A stretch of 64,000 nucleotides of DNA from Roseivivax marinus (GCF_900109705.1 NZ_FOAI01000008.1:1-64000); one strand, 5' to 3'. Counted from the stretch's first letter, positions 7,722-17,654 are shown. Made by a program: numbers and translations. Notes: generated by a model not told the origin, from the sequence alone.

Positions 7722-7961
7722 CGGCTCGGGTCCTGTCTCTGTCGCCGATCCTAGCGGGCCACGGCGCCGGGGTCGCTAGCCGAAAGGTCGAATGCCCACG
7801 GCGGCAAGGGGGCCGTGTCGGCGGGACCGCGGTCGCCCTGTGCGGGACGGCTTTCGCGCGGAAGGACGCGCCCGCGCGGCAAATCCCGGACCGGTGGCAC
7901 GACACGCGCGGATCTCACGCGCTCCTGCCCTGCGACGGGACAGGCAGGGACCGCGCGTGCC

Positions 7962-8966
7962 TCAGGCTTCCGCCCGCGCCCCGTGACTGCCGCGTTCGCG
8001 GTAGGGCGTGGTCGCGTAATGCGCCCGGTAGCACTTGGAGAAATGCGACGGGCTCGCGAAGCCGCAGGCCAGCGCCACGTTGATCACGCTCATGTCGGTC
8101 TGCATCAGCAGGTTGCGCGCCTTCTGAAGCCGCAGCTCCATGTAATACCGCTTGGGGCTGCGGTTGAGGTAGCGCCGGAACAGCCGCTCGAGCTGGCGGG
8201 TGGACATGCCCACCTCGGTCGCGAGCTTGGCCGGACTGATCGGTTCCTCGATATGCGCTTCCATCTTGTGGATCACTTCGGCGAGCTTGGGATGCCGCAC
8301 GCCGATGCGCGTGGGGACCGACAGCCGCTGCGTGTCCTGATCGGTGCGGATCGCGGAATAGATCAGCTGGTCCGCGATGGCGTTCGACAGGTCCGGCCCG
8401 TGATGCGCCGCCACCTGCGACAGCATCAGGTCGATGGAGGCCGTGCCGCCCGCCGCGCTGATCCGGTTGCCGTCGATGGCAAAGACCGACTTGGTCAGCA
8501 GCACCTCGTCGAATTCCTCCGCGAAGCTGTCATGGTTCTCCCAGTGGATCGCCGCGCGCTTGCCGTCCAGCAGCCCCGCCTCGGCCAGAACCTGCGTGCC
8601 GGTGCAGAGCGCGCCCATGGTCGGCCCGTGCCGCGATTCGCGCCGCAGCCAGCCGACGAGGCGCTTGGTGATCCCGCTGCGCAGGTTGAGGCCCGCGCAC
8701 ACGATCACCGTGTCCTCGCGGGTCAGCGGCGGCAGATCGCTGTCGAGCTCGAACCCGGTGCCGGCCGAGCATCGGATGGTGCCGCCACCGTCGCCCACAA
8801 CGGTCCACGTGTAGAGCGTCCGTGCCGACATGCGGTTCGCCAGCCGCAGCACCTCCAGCGCCGAGGCAAAGCTCAGCAGCGTGAAGTCCTGCAGCAGGAC
8901 GAAGACGAAGCGCCGCGGACGGCTGCCGCCGTTCAGCACTTCAATCGGGGCTTCTTCCCGGGACAT
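7962..8966 (-). CDS. GlxA-family AraC-type transcriptional regulator
   Basis: This 334-residue regulator has an N-terminal DJ-1/PfpI-like (GATase1) domain (about 15-190) that probably binds a metabolite, and a C-terminal AraC double helix-turn-helix (about 225-325). The second helix-turn-helix includes MSVINVALACGFASPSHFSK. In this family the Cys of the PfpI domain is regulatory rather than catalytic. ALCTGTQVLAEAGLLDG is the corresponding stretch. The start at 8966 is supported by GGAG eight bases upstream. Closest known functional relatives include GbdR/CdhR-type regulators of betaine and carnitine catabolism, but no such genes are adjacent, so the ligand is open. Confidence 0.85.
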   Translation of the reverse strand: MSREEAPIEVLNGGSRPRRFVFVLLQDFTLLSFASALEVLRLANRMSARTLYTWTVVGDGGGTIRCSAGTGFELDSDLPPLTREDTVIVCAGLNLRSGITKRLVGWLRRESRHGPTMGALCTGTQVLAEAGLLDGKRAAIHWENHDSFAEEFDEVLLTKSVFAIDGNRISAAGGTASIDLMLSQVAAHHGPDLSNAIADQLIYSAIRTDQDTQRLSVPTRIGVRHPKLAEVIHKMEAHIEEPISPAKLATEVGMSTRQLERLFRRYLNRSPKRYYMELRLQKARNLLMQTDMSVINVALACGFASPSHFSKCYRAHYATTPYRERGSHGARAEA

Positions 8967-9224
8967 CGCGATCTCCGTGGTCGGATACCGGCAGCTCTGC
9001 CGCCGCATCCCGTCCGGCGTGCGGACGAATTCATGCCCGCCAAGGCCCCAATATACAGGTCCGACGGTTAAGGGGCCACAATCCAGAACCGGGGCGGCGC
9101 GTCAAGCGGGGGTGGACATTTCGACACTGGCCAGCGGCGGACCGCTTCGATATAGCCTGCGGACGCCTGCGCGACGTGCGTGCAGGCCACCCCCTTGGGA
9201 GGCCTTCGGACAGGGAGACGGACG

Positions 9225-10595
9225 ATGACGGACTGGCAGAAATCGGCATGGCGCGACAAGCCGCGGGTGCAGATGCCCGACTATACCGATGCGGAAGCGC
9301 TCGGCACGGTCGAGGCGCAGCTGTCCAAGTATCCGCCGCTGGTCTTTGCCGGCGAAGCCCGCACGCTTCGCAACGAGCTGGCCGCCGCCTCGCGCGGTGA
9401 CGCGTTCGTCCTGCAGGGCGGCGACTGCGCCGAGGCCTTCGACCAGTTCACCGCCGACGGCATCCGCGACACGTTCAAGGTCATGCTGCAGATGGCGATG
9501 ATCCTGACCTACGGCGCGAAGGTGCCGGTGGTGAAGATCGGCCGCATGGCAGGCCAGTTCGCCAAGCCGCGCTCGGCCCCGACCGAGGTGCGCGACGGCG
9601 TGGAGCTGCCGAGCTTCCGCGGCGACATCATCAACGAGCTCGACTTCACCCCCGAGGCGCGGACGCCCGATCCGAAGAAGATGCTCCAGGCCTACACGCA
9701 GGCCGCCGCGACGCTGAACCTGCTGCGCGCGTTCTCGACCGGCGGCTATGCCGACGTGCACAAGGTGCATTCCTGGACGCTGGGCTTCACCGACAGCCAG
9801 GAAGCCTCGAAATACCGCGAGATGGCGTCGCGGATCTCGGACACGCTGGACTTCATGAAGGCCGCGGGGCTCGAGAGCGAGACCAATCACAATCTCAAGA
9901 CCGTGGACTTCTACACCAGCCACGAGGCACTGCTGCTGGAATACGAAGAGGCGCTCTGCCGCCTCGATTCGACCTCCGGCAAGTGGCTCGCGGGGTCGGG
10001 CCACATGATCTGGATCGGCGACCGCACCCGCCAGCCCGACGGCGCGCATGTCGAGTTCGCCCGCGGTGTTCAGAACCCGATCGGCCTCAAGTGCGGTCCG
10101 TCGCTGACGCCGGACGACCTGAAGGTCCTGATGGAGCGGCTGAACCCCGCCAACGAGGCCGGGCGCCTGACCCTGATCGCGCGTTTCGGCGCCGGCAAGG
10201 TCGAGGATCACCTGCCGCGCCTGATCGAGACCGTCCGCGAGGCCGGCGCCAACGTCACCTGGGTCTGCGACCCGATGCACGGCAACACGATCAAGTCGGC
10301 CACCGGCTACAAGACACGCCCCTTCGAGTCGGTGCTGCGCGAGGTCCGCGAGTTCTTCGCCGTCCACCGCGCGGCGGGCTCGGTGCCGGGCGGCGTGCAT
10401 TTCGAGATGACCGGCCAGGACGTGACCGAGTGCACCGGCGGTGTCTACGCCCTGTCGGACGAAAACCTCTCGGACCGCTACCACACCGCCTGCGACCCGC
10501 GCCTCAACGCCTCGCAGTCGCTGGAACTGGCGTTCCTCGTCGCGGAAGAGCTGACCGCTCACCGCGAAGCCAACGCGGCCGTGGCGACGGCCTGA
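9225..10595 (+). CDS. 3-deoxy-7-phosphoheptulonate synthase, class II
   Basis: This enzyme condenses phosphoenolpyruvate and erythrose 4-phosphate, the first step of the shikimate pathway. The 456 residues match class II (plant/AroF-II type) enzymes in full length. Visible signatures are LQGGDCAEAF near residue 64 with the metal-binding Cys, KIGRMAGQFAKPRS, WTLGF, and the C-terminal WVCDPMHGNT and GGVHFEMTGQDVTEC blocks with metal-binding His, Glu and Asp. The ATG start has GGGAG seven bases upstream. It stands alone between the regulator on the opposite strand and a strong terminator. Some strains name this gene aroG or aroF; I leave the symbol blank. Confidence 0.95.
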   Translation: MTDWQKSAWRDKPRVQMPDYTDAEALGTVEAQLSKYPPLVFAGEARTLRNELAAASRGDAFVLQGGDCAEAFDQFTADGIRDTFKVMLQMAMILTYGAKVPVVKIGRMAGQFAKPRSAPTEVRDGVELPSFRGDIINELDFTPEARTPDPKKMLQAYTQAAATLNLLRAFSTGGYADVHKVHSWTLGFTDSQEASKYREMASRISDTLDFMKAAGLESETNHNLKTVDFYTSHEALLLEYEEALCRLDSTSGKWLAGSGHMIWIGDRTRQPDGAHVEFARGVQNPIGLKCGPSLTPDDLKVLMERLNPANEAGRLTLIARFGAGKVEDHLPRLIETVREAGANVTWVCDPMHGNTIKSATGYKTRPFESVLREVREFFAVHRAAGSVPGGVHFEMTGQDVTECTGGVYALSDENLSDRYHTACDPRLNASQSLELAFLVAEELTAHREANAAVATA

Positions 10596-10639
10596 CGCAT
10601 GGTTCGGGCCGCGTTGCCCGCCCGAGCCGCTCTCACCTC

Positions 10640-10670
10640 AAAACCCCCGCAGTCCACTGCGGGGGTTTTT
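10640..10670 (+). terminator. Rho-independent terminator after DAHP synthase
   Basis: A 14-base stem, AAACCCCCGCAGT pairing with ACTGCGGGGGTTT around a two-base loop, ends in a run of five T. It can also work in reverse because of the A run on the left side, but the gene on that side is 200 bases away. Confidence 0.9.
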
Positions 10671-10874
10671 CATTTCCCGATACCGGCAAATCATCCCCGT
10701 CCAGAGCAGCGTCTGACAGCCGCCGCCCCTCGCCGGGCGGCCGCCCGGCGAGGCGATGCGGCAGGGCTTGGTGATCATTCGGACAGGGCCGATATCAGGC
10801 ACGGGCTCGCCGATCCGCGGCCCGACGCCGCGCCGCAGGTGTCACTACCGGCGCGTAGACCGACCCCGCGAGTC

Positions 10875-11564
10875 CTACTCGGTATCCGTCCCGCGCACCG
10901 CGAGGATCGCCACGATCCCCAGGAACGCCAGGCCCGCGACGGCCGCGTTGAACGGCGCGGTGTTCGCGACGATCACGCCGATCAGCGCCCAGATGACCGC
11001 GATGCCGTATTCCGGCGCGCGGTGCAGGCGGTATTGCACGGTCACCGCCACGCCCACGGCCAGCACGAGGGACACCAGCGCGGCGGGCGTCTCGGGCATC
11101 ACGCCGTATCCCGCCAGCACGAGGCCCACCGACACGCAGGACGCCGCCGTCAGCCAGCCCGCGTAGATCGCCACCGGCGAGGTCTGCCACCAGCGGTCGG
11201 TGTCGCCGGCCCGCGCCAGCGCGCGGACGGCGTAGGCCAGCATCACCCAGATCATCGCCGTGGCGCCGGGCACCGAGACCTGCGCCACCGGAAGCCAGAA
11301 CGCCCCCACCGCGAGGCTCACCACCAGCGGCGGGCGCATCGGCGCCCAGTCGGCATCGTCGGCACGACGGAAAAGGCCGAAGCCCGTTCCGGCAATGAGC
11401 CAAAGGTAGATCAGACCCCAGATCGCGAAGGCGTAACCCGCGGGCTGCACGGGCGGGTTGTCCTGCGGCACGGGGAATTGCGAGGGGTCGAACCCGTTGA
11501 ACCCCGGCGCCAGCAGCGGCGAGGCGGCGAAGGCCAGCGCGGCGGCGAAGGCCGCGCCGGCCAT
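10875..11564 (-). CDS. TspO/MBR-related tryptophan-rich membrane protein
   Basis: This polytopic membrane protein of 229 residues has about six to seven hydrophobic segments. It carries the conserved loop AGYAFAIWGLIYLWL near residue 50 and a later WLTAASCVSVG helix. These are the marks of the TspO-related branch found in alphaproteobacteria, which is longer than classical 160-residue TspO. Classical TspO binds porphyrins and modulates tetrapyrrole and photosynthesis gene expression in Rhodobacter; whether this branch does so is not known. The ATG start is preceded by GGAG. It begins 23 bases after serS and is likely co-transcribed with it. Confidence 0.75.
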   Translation of the reverse strand: MAGAAFAAALAFAASPLLAPGFNGFDPSQFPVPQDNPPVQPAGYAFAIWGLIYLWLIAGTGFGLFRRADDADWAPMRPPLVVSLAVGAFWLPVAQVSVPGATAMIWVMLAYAVRALARAGDTDRWWQTSPVAIYAGWLTAASCVSVGLVLAGYGVMPETPAALVSLVLAVGVAVTVQYRLHRAPEYGIAVIWALIGVIVANTAPFNAAVAGLAFLGIVAILAVRGTDTE

Positions 11565-11587
11565 GAGTTTTGCGCGCGTCTCCGGGG

Positions 11588-12880
11588 TCAGGCCAGTTCT
11601 CCCTCGGCGGTGATCCGGGTCTTTCCCCCGAGCCAGGGATGCAGCGCCTCGGGCAGATCGACCGAGCCGTCCTCCTGCTGGCCGTTCTCGAGCACTGCGA
11701 TGAGGCAACGTCCGACCGCGAGGCCCGAGCCGTTCAGCGTATGCACGAAGGCCGGCTTGCCGCCGTCGGAGGGCTTGTAGCGCGCGTTCATGCGCCGCGC
11801 CTGGAAGTCGCCGCAGACCGAGACCGACGAGATCTCGCGATAGGTGTTCTGCCCGGGCAGCCAGACCTCGATGTCGTGGGTGCGTTGCGCGCCGAAGCCC
11901 ATGTCGCCGGTGCACAGGACCACCGTGCGGTAGGGCAGGCCCAGCCGCTCGAGGATGTCCTCGGCGCAGCGCGTCATCCGCGCGTGTTCCTCGTCCGAGG
12001 CGTCGGGGTGGGTCACCGACACCATCTCGACCTTCTCGAACTGGTGCTGGCGCAGCATCCCCGCGGTGTCGCGTCCGGCCGACCCCGCCTCGGAGCGGAA
12101 GCACTGGGTGTGCGCGACGTAGCGGCGCGGCAGGTAGCCTTCCTCCACGGTCATGCCGTTGACGATGTTGGTCAGCGTGACCTCGGCGGTTGGGACCAGC
12201 CACCACCCCTCGCGGGTGCGGTAGCTGTCCTCGCCGAATTTCGGCAGCTGCCCGGTGCCGAGCATCATCTCGTCGCGCACCAGCACGGGGGTCCAGGTCT
12301 CGGACAGCCCGTTCTCGGTGGTGTGCGTGTCCAGCATGAACTGCGCCAGCGCCCGATGCAGGCGCGCGACCGCGCCCGAAAGCACCACGAAGCGCGAGCC
12401 CGACAGCTTGGCCGCGGTCTCGAAGTCCATGCCGTCCTGCACGGCGGGCAGGTCGTAATGTTCCTTCGGCGTGAAGTCGAAGCTGCGCGGCTCGCCCCAG
12501 CGGCGGATCTCGACGTTGTCGTCCTCGTCCGCACCCTCGGGCACGTCTCCGAGCGGCAGGTTCGGCAGGCCCATCAGCGCCTCGGTCAGCTGGGCGTCCA
12601 GCTCCTTGGCGCGCTCCTGCATCTCGGCGACCTCGGTCTTCTTGGCCGACACCTCGGCGCGCAGGCGCTCGAACCCGGCCTCGTCGCCGGCGGCCTTGGC
12701 CTTGCCGATCTCCTTGGCGGCGCGGTTCTGGTCCGCCTGCGCGGTCTCGGCCGCGTGGATCGCCGTGCGCCGCGCCTCGTCGAGCGAGACGAGCGAAGCC
12801 GCCACCGGGTCCGATCCACGCTTGGCCAGCGCGGCGTCGAAGGCGTCGGGATTTTCGCGGATGGCGCGGATGTCGTGCAC
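11588..12880 (-). CDS. serS: Seryl-tRNA synthetase
   Basis: This class II aminoacyl-tRNA synthetase of 430 residues charges tRNA-Ser (and tRNA-Sec where present). The N-terminal long coiled coil that contacts the tRNA variable arm is visible at about 28-105. Motif 2 is [20 protein letters not shown] and motif 3 is [16 protein letters not shown]. The start is a GTG at 12880; the family start [11 protein letters not shown] fits exactly. It is followed at 23 bases by the TspO-like gene on the same strand. Confidence 0.97.
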   Translation of the reverse strand: MHDIRAIRENPDAFDAALAKRGSDPVAASLVSLDEARRTAIHAAETAQADQNRAAKEIGKAKAAGDEAGFERLRAEVSAKKTEVAEMQERAKELDAQLTEALMGLPNLPLGDVPEGADEDDNVEIRRWGEPRSFDFTPKEHYDLPAVQDGMDFETAAKLSGSRFVVLSGAVARLHRALAQFMLDTHTTENGLSETWTPVLVRDEMMLGTGQLPKFGEDSYRTREGWWLVPTAEVTLTNIVNGMTVEEGYLPRRYVAHTQCFRSEAGSAGRDTAGMLRQHQFEKVEMVSVTHPDASDEEHARMTRCAEDILERLGLPYRTVVLCTGDMGFGAQRTHDIEVWLPGQNTYREISSVSVCGDFQARRMNARYKPSDGGKPAFVHTLNGSGLAVGRCLIAVLENGQQEDGSVDLPEALHPWLGGKTRITAEGELA

Positions 12881-12946
12881 GGCCTCGCTCCTTCGTTTCT
12901 GATTCCGCGCCGCTTATGCCGCAATCCCGGGCCGAGGTGTAGGGGA

Positions 12947-13582
12947 TCAGCGCAGCGCCGAGAGACGCCGCCGCACCCAGCCGTCCACCGGCACCGCCAG
13001 CGCGTCGCCGTCCGAGCGCGCCGAAAGCACCGCCGCGACCCGCCGCGCGCCCTCCTCGCCGAACAGCACCGGCCCGCCGGACTGGCCGTACTCGATGCCG
13101 CAGGAGATGCGCCAGATCGTGCCGCGCAACGCGCCGGGGCAGGCATCCTCGGTGGTCAGTCGGTGCGGAACGGTGCGGGTGTAGCCCGCCAGCCGAAACG
13201 GCCCCGCCGCGGGCGACGAGCCCACGTCGAGGGGCACGAGGTCCACGTCCGCATCAAGAAGCATGAGTGCCAGGTCGTGGCGCACGTCGATGCCGCCGTC
13301 GTTGACCGCCTGCGGGTGGACCTCCACGTCGGCCACGCGCGCGGCGCCGGCATGGCCCGCCCCGTCCCAGCCGGCGACGAAGACCATGTCCGAGATCCGT
13401 TTGCGGGTGCCGTCGCGCTCGAGCACGCAATGCGCCGCCGTCAATACCACGCGCGGCGCGACGAGCGTGCCGGTGCACATCCCGCGCGTGTTGTAGCCGG
13501 CGATGTTCACCCGCCCGATGGCGTCCTGCGCGGAGGAGAGGGCGGGCAGGAGTAGAATGATGAGGGCGAGGGCGAGGCGCAT
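12947..13582 (-). CDS. Secreted trypsin-like serine protease
   Basis: This 211-residue S1-family protease has a Sec signal peptide of about 19 residues ending LSSA-QD. The catalytic triad is visible: His in VLTAAHCV, Asp in HDLALMLL and Ser in GQSGGPV. Cysteines in GMCTGTL/AHC and in DACPG/ISCGIEY could form two disulfides. There is no PDZ domain, so it is a short periplasmic or secreted trypsin-like enzyme rather than a DegP type. The start is placed at the ATG at 13582, giving a proper signal peptide; the frame is open much further upstream without family similarity. Confidence 0.85.
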   Translation of the reverse strand: MRLALALIILLLPALSSAQDAIGRVNIAGYNTRGMCTGTLVAPRVVLTAAHCVLERDGTRKRISDMVFVAGWDGAGHAGAARVADVEVHPQAVNDGGIDVRHDLALMLLDADVDLVPLDVGSSPAAGPFRLAGYTRTVPHRLTTEDACPGALRGTIWRISCGIEYGQSGGPVLFGEEGARRVAAVLSARSDGDALAVPVDGWVRRRLSALR

Positions 13583-14020
13583 GGCGGAAGAGTAGGTGCG
13601 CGCGGCGAGGGGGAAAGGGCGCCGCGGAGGCGGCGTCGGGCAGGGCACCCGTGCCGCTCTTCCGGCGGCCACCGCCGGGTCCGACAGGATCCTCCGCGCA
13701 CCCGGATACCAATCCAGGCCCGACGCCATCGCGGCACGGGCCGCGACATGGGGTCGCGCGACGCGCGGCGCCTGTCGCGCCAGCGTCGTCACCGAGGCCC
13801 GATGAAAGAAACACCCGCGCGTGTGCGGATCAACCGGTGCGACGCCCGGCCGCCGAATGCATCCCGTGCCGCTCGCTGCCGTAAGGTCGATGAGCCAGAC
13901 GCATGCCATACGCGATCCGGACGGGTGCCATCCGCTTGCATCGCGCTGGCGCCCGCCATAGGTTCCGCGCAATTCGGCGGGGGTGCTCCCCGCGCACCCA
14001 GACACGACAGGAGCCCCTCG
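13583..14020. other. Divergent intergenic region, no gene recognised
   Basis: These 438 bases separate the protease gene (leftward) from yajC (rightward). Short open frames here have no recognisable start signals or domains and are probably not genes. A weak promoter-like pair, TTGCAT at 13936-13941 and CATAGG at 13957-13962 with only a 15-base spacer, lies 60 bases before yajC. Confidence 0.4.
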
Positions 14021-14314
14021 ATGGAAGGCAGCGCGATCGCCCAGTTCGTCCCGCTCATCCTGATCTTCGCGATCATGTACTTCCTGCTGATCCGCCCTCA
14101 GCAGAAGAAGGTCAAAGAGCATCAGAAGATGGTCGAAAGCCTGCGCCGCGGCGACCAGGTCGTCACGCAGGGCGGCCTCATCGGCAAGGTGATGAAGGTC
14201 AAGGACAACAACGAGCTCGAGGTCGAGCTGTCCGAGGGTGTGAAGGTCCGCGTGGTCCAGAGCACCATCGCCCAGGTCCTGTCCAAGACCGAGCCGGCCA
14301 AGACCGACTCCTGA
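14021..14314 (+). CDS. yajC: Preprotein translocase subunit YajC
   Basis: This 97-residue single-span inner-membrane protein associates with SecDF. The membrane helix is at residues 6-24 (ending FLLIRPQQKK) and is followed by a cytoplasmic beta-rich domain with QGGLIGKVMKV. The ATG has AGGAG about nine bases upstream; the open frame extends upstream but lacks similarity. It is the first gene of the yajC-secD-secF cluster. Confidence 0.95.
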   Translation: MEGSAIAQFVPLILIFAIMYFLLIRPQQKKVKEHQKMVESLRRGDQVVTQGGLIGKVMKVKDNNELEVELSEGVKVRVVQSTIAQVLSKTEPAKTDS

Positions 14315-14438
14315 TCCCCCGACGCCGTCGCGTGCCGCCCCGCGCGGGCGGTCCGGGACGGCCCATCCGACCGGGGCCCCAGCGCCCCACATCTGCCGGG
14401 GCGCGCGGAACGCCCCCAACCAAGGGCGGCCCGACGCG

Positions 14439-16109
14439 ATGCTGCAAATCGACCTGTGGAAACGGATCCTGATCTGGGGCGTGCTGGTGATCGGCCTGAT
14501 CCTCGCCCTCCCGAACCTGTTCTATTCCCGGGTCGAGGGACACAACGACGCCGTCACGGCGATCGAGCGGCAGGGCTCCACCGCGGAGCTCGAGGAACAG
14601 GCCGCGCAATGGCCGTCCTTCCTGCCATCGGGCCTCGTGAACCTCGGCCTCGATCTGCGCGGCGGCGCGCACCTGCTGGCCGAAGTTCAGGTGGAGGACG
14701 TCTACGGCGCCCGGCTCGAAGCTCTCTGGCCCGAAATTCGCGACGCGCTGCGTCCGCTGCGTGACCAGATCGGCACCTTCCGCCTCGTCGAAGAGGGCGG
14801 CGCCGCGCTCCGAATCCAGATCTCGCAGACCGAGGGGCAGGGCGCCGCGCTCGAGGCCATCCGCGACCTCGCGCAGCCCGTCAGCTCCACCGCTGCCATC
14901 GCGCAGGGCGGCGCGAACGACATCGAGGTCTCGGCCTCCGACGGCACCATCACCGTTCAGCTTTCCGAGGCCGAACGCGCCGCCACCGACGAGCGGACGC
15001 TTCGCCAGGCGCTAGAGATCATCCGCCGCCGGATCGACGAGGTCGGCACCCGCGAGCCGACGATCCAGCGTCAGGGCCAGGACCGAATCCTCATCCAGGT
15101 GCCCGGCATCGGCTCGGCGCAGGAGCTCAAGGACATCATCGGCACCACCGCGCAGCTGACCTTCCAGCCGGTCGTGTCGCGTGGCTCCAGCGGGGACGTA
15201 GAGCCCGGCGTCGGCGAGGAGATCCTGCCGTCGCTCGATCAGGAGGGGGTCTTCTACACCCTCGACCGCTCGCCCGTCGTGACCGGCGAGGAACTGGTGG
15301 ACGCCCAGCCCTCCTTCGACCAGAACGGCCAGCCCGCGGTCAGCTTCCGCTTCAACACACAGGGCGCGCGCGCCTTCGGTGACTACACCGCGCAGAACAT
15401 CGGCTCGCCCTTCGCCATCGTGCTCGACGAGGAAGTGATTTCGGCCCCGGTGATCCAGAGCCACATCCCCGGCGGCTCGGGCATCATCACCGGGAACTTC
15501 TCCATCGAGGAGTCGACCAACCTCGCAGTGCTTCTGCGCGCCGGTGCGCTGCCGGCGGGCCTCGAGTTCCTCGAGGAACGCACCATCGGCCCCGAGCTGG
15601 GTCAGGATTCGATCGACGCCGGCAAGCTCGCCACCGCGGTGGCCTTCGCGATGGTGCTGGTGTTCATGGTCGCGGTCTACGGCCTGTTCGGGATCTTCGC
15701 TAACATCGCGTTGATCCTCAACATTGCCATGCTCTTCGGCCTGCTGAGCCTGATTGGCGCGACGCTGACCCTGCCGGGCATCGCCGGCATCGTCCTGACC
15801 GTCGGCATGGCCGTGGACGCCAACGTGCTGGTGTTCGAGCGCATCCGTGAAGAGCTCAAGACTGCACGCGGTCCGGCCCGTGCGATCTCGCTCGGCTACG
15901 AGAAGGCGCTGTCGGCCATCGTCGACGCCAACATCACCACGATCATCACGGCGATCATCCTGTTCGCGATGGGCTCCGGCCCCGTGCGCGGCTTCGCCAT
16001 CACGCTGGGCTTCGGCATCCTGACCTCGGTCTTCACCGCGATCTTCGTGACGCGGTTGCTGATCGTGACCTGGTTCGAGCGCGCCCGCCCCAAGACCATC
16101 ACCGTGTGA
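14439..16109 (+). CDS. secD: Protein translocase subunit SecD
   Basis: This 556-residue RND-type membrane protein works with SecF, using the proton gradient to help pull preproteins into the periplasm. A first membrane helix is at about 10-26. A large periplasmic region follows with NLGLDLRGGAHLL (about 68-80) and IRRRIDEVGTREPTIQRQG. A C-terminal block of five membrane helices contains the signature GIVLTVGMAVDANVLVFERIRE-type stretch near residues 450-470. It is 124 bases after yajC and 13 bases before secF. Confidence 0.97.
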   Translation: MLQIDLWKRILIWGVLVIGLILALPNLFYSRVEGHNDAVTAIERQGSTAELEEQAAQWPSFLPSGLVNLGLDLRGGAHLLAEVQVEDVYGARLEALWPEIRDALRPLRDQIGTFRLVEEGGAALRIQISQTEGQGAALEAIRDLAQPVSSTAAIAQGGANDIEVSASDGTITVQLSEAERAATDERTLRQALEIIRRRIDEVGTREPTIQRQGQDRILIQVPGIGSAQELKDIIGTTAQLTFQPVVSRGSSGDVEPGVGEEILPSLDQEGVFYTLDRSPVVTGEELVDAQPSFDQNGQPAVSFRFNTQGARAFGDYTAQNIGSPFAIVLDEEVISAPVIQSHIPGGSGIITGNFSIEESTNLAVLLRAGALPAGLEFLEERTIGPELGQDSIDAGKLATAVAFAMVLVFMVAVYGLFGIFANIALILNIAMLFGLLSLIGATLTLPGIAGIVLTVGMAVDANVLVFERIREELKTARGPARAISLGYEKALSAIVDANITTIITAIILFAMGSGPVRGFAITLGFGILTSVFTAIFVTRLLIVTWFERARPKTITV

Positions 16110-16122
16110 GAAGGAGCGGACC

Positions 16123-17091
16123 ATGCGCCTGAGACTGGTTCCCGAAGAAACTAGCATCGATTTCTTCAGCCGCTCCAAGCTGTGGCTGGGCATCTCCGCC
16201 GTGCTGATCGTGGTCGCTCTGGCCTCGTTCTTCTTGCAGGGCCTGAACTACGGGATCGACTTCCGCGGCGGCACCACGATCCGCACCCAGAGCGCCGAGC
16301 CGGTGGACGTGGGCGCGTATCGCGATGCGCTTCAGCAGCTGGAGCTGGGCGACACCGTGATCTCGGAGGTCTTCGACCCGTCCTTCGGTCCCGAGCAGAA
16401 CGTCGCGATGGTGCGTATCGCCCCGCAGGGCGAGGCGGAATCGGTGTCGCAAGCCACGATTGAGAACATCCGCACGGCGCTCGCCGAGGTCGCCCCCGAT
16501 ATCGAGTTCACCTCGGTCTCGTCGGTCGGGTCCAAGGTCTCGGGCGAGCTGATCCAGACCGCTGTTATCGCCGTGCTTCTCGCGATCGCAGCCGTCCTAG
16601 TCTATATCTGGCTGCGCTTTGAATGGCAGTTCGCCGTGGGCGCGGTGGTCGCGCTGGTTCACGACGTCGCACTGACGATCGGTATCTTCTCCGAGCTTCA
16701 GATCCGCTTCGACCTCGCCATCATCGCGGCGTTGCTGACGATCGTGGGCTACTCGCTCAACGACACTGTGGTGGTGTTCGACCGGGTCCGCGAGAATCTC
16801 ATCAAGTACAAGAAGCGCCCGCTGAAAGAGGTTCTGAACGTCTCGATCAACGAGACGCTGAGCCGGACGTTGATGACCTCGCTGACCACGCTGCTGGCTC
16901 TGATCGCGTTGCTCGTTCTGGGGGGCGACGTGATCCGCGGCTTCGTCTTCGCGATGACCTGGGGCGTGCTGGTCGGCACCTACTCGTCGATCTTCGTCGC
17001 TTCGGCGGTCCTGCATCGCCTTGGCGTCAAGCGCGACTGGTCGAAGCCCGACGCGCCCTCGGGCAACCAGTTCGCCAACGTGGACGCCTGA
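16123..17091 (+). CDS. secF: Protein translocase subunit SecF
   Basis: This 322-residue partner of SecD has a first membrane helix near 24-41 followed by GIDFRGGTTIRTQ. A periplasmic loop and five C-terminal helices follow, containing GYSLNDTVVVFDRVREN (about 208-224) with the conserved Asp of the proton path region. AGGAG precedes the ATG by about seven bases. It lies 13 bases after secD and is co-transcribed. A strong hairpin follows its stop codon. Confidence 0.97.
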   Translation: MRLRLVPEETSIDFFSRSKLWLGISAVLIVVALASFFLQGLNYGIDFRGGTTIRTQSAEPVDVGAYRDALQQLELGDTVISEVFDPSFGPEQNVAMVRIAPQGEAESVSQATIENIRTALAEVAPDIEFTSVSSVGSKVSGELIQTAVIAVLLAIAAVLVYIWLRFEWQFAVGAVVALVHDVALTIGIFSELQIRFDLAIIAALLTIVGYSLNDTVVVFDRVRENLIKYKKRPLKEVLNVSINETLSRTLMTSLTTLLALIALLVLGGDVIRGFVFAMTWGVLVGTYSSIFVASAVLHRLGVKRDWSKPDAPSGNQFANVDA

Positions 17092-17106
17092 CGACGAACC
17101 GCCGAT

Positions 17107-17140
17107 TTCCGGTCCTGCGGGCACGCCCGTGGGGCCGGAA
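17107..17140 (+). terminator. Long hairpin after secF (possible transcript end)
   Basis: Fifteen consecutive base pairs (three of them G-T) close a four-base loop, beginning TTCCGG and ending CCGGAA, 16 bases after the secF stop. No T run follows, so it may be a processing or stabilising hairpin, or a partial terminator before the next gene. Confidence 0.4.
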
Positions 17141-17300
17141 TGGTGCGATCGGGGCGGAAATCGAGGTTGGATTCTCCAAGTCGGGGGCGCTCTGCGGTGC
17201 AGAATCAACCCACACGGGAGAGACTTTACCGCAACGCCGCTTACGTATTTATAGCAAGGCAAGATCGGTCGATGTCCCGTCAGGGCACGAGGAGAACGTC

Positions 17301-17654
17301 ATGCGCCTGAATGAAATCAGCTACAGCGATGCCGAACCCGTCGAGGGCTACGGACCCGGTTTCTTCCGGATCGGCGGCAAGGCTCTCGACGGCCCGCTGC
17401 TCCTGTCGCCGCACGGCACCCACGTCTGGGGCGGCTACGAGGACGGAGACGCCCTGCGCGCCCTGGCCGGCGAGATCGACGTGCTGTTCGTGGGCACGGG
17501 CCCCGAAACGGCGCACTTGCCCAAGCACCTGCGCACCGAGCTCGAGGAGGCCGGTATCGGCGTCGAGGTCATGAACTCCCCCTCCGCCTGCCGGACCTAC
17601 AACGTGCTGCTGGCAGAGGGGCGGCGCGTCGCCCTGGCCGTCCTGCCGGTGTGA
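17301..17654 (+). CDS. Mth938-domain-containing protein (DUF498/NDUFAF3-like)
   Basis: This 117-residue soluble protein of the Mth938/DUF498 fold includes PLLLSPHGTHVWGG near residue 35 and VEVMNSPSACRTYNVLLAEG near the end. The eukaryotic member NDUFAF3 assists respiratory complex I assembly, and bacterial members commonly sit beside secDF in alphaproteobacteria, as here. The molecular activity is not established. The ATG has GAGGAG eight bases upstream. It lies 209 bases after secF, with the hairpin between them, and 78 bases before ccmA. Confidence 0.88.
   Translation: MRLNEISYSDAEPVEGYGPGFFRIGGKALDGPLLLSPHGTHVWGGYEDGDALRALAGEIDVLFVGTGPETAHLPKHLRTELEEAGIGVEVMNSPSACRTYNVLLAEGRRVALAVLPV

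Noticed and set aside
13583-14419. Upstream extension of the protease frame and small frames in the protease-yajC gap
   Set aside because: The extension crosses the yajC region and lacks family similarity. The ATG at 13582 begins with a proper signal peptide.
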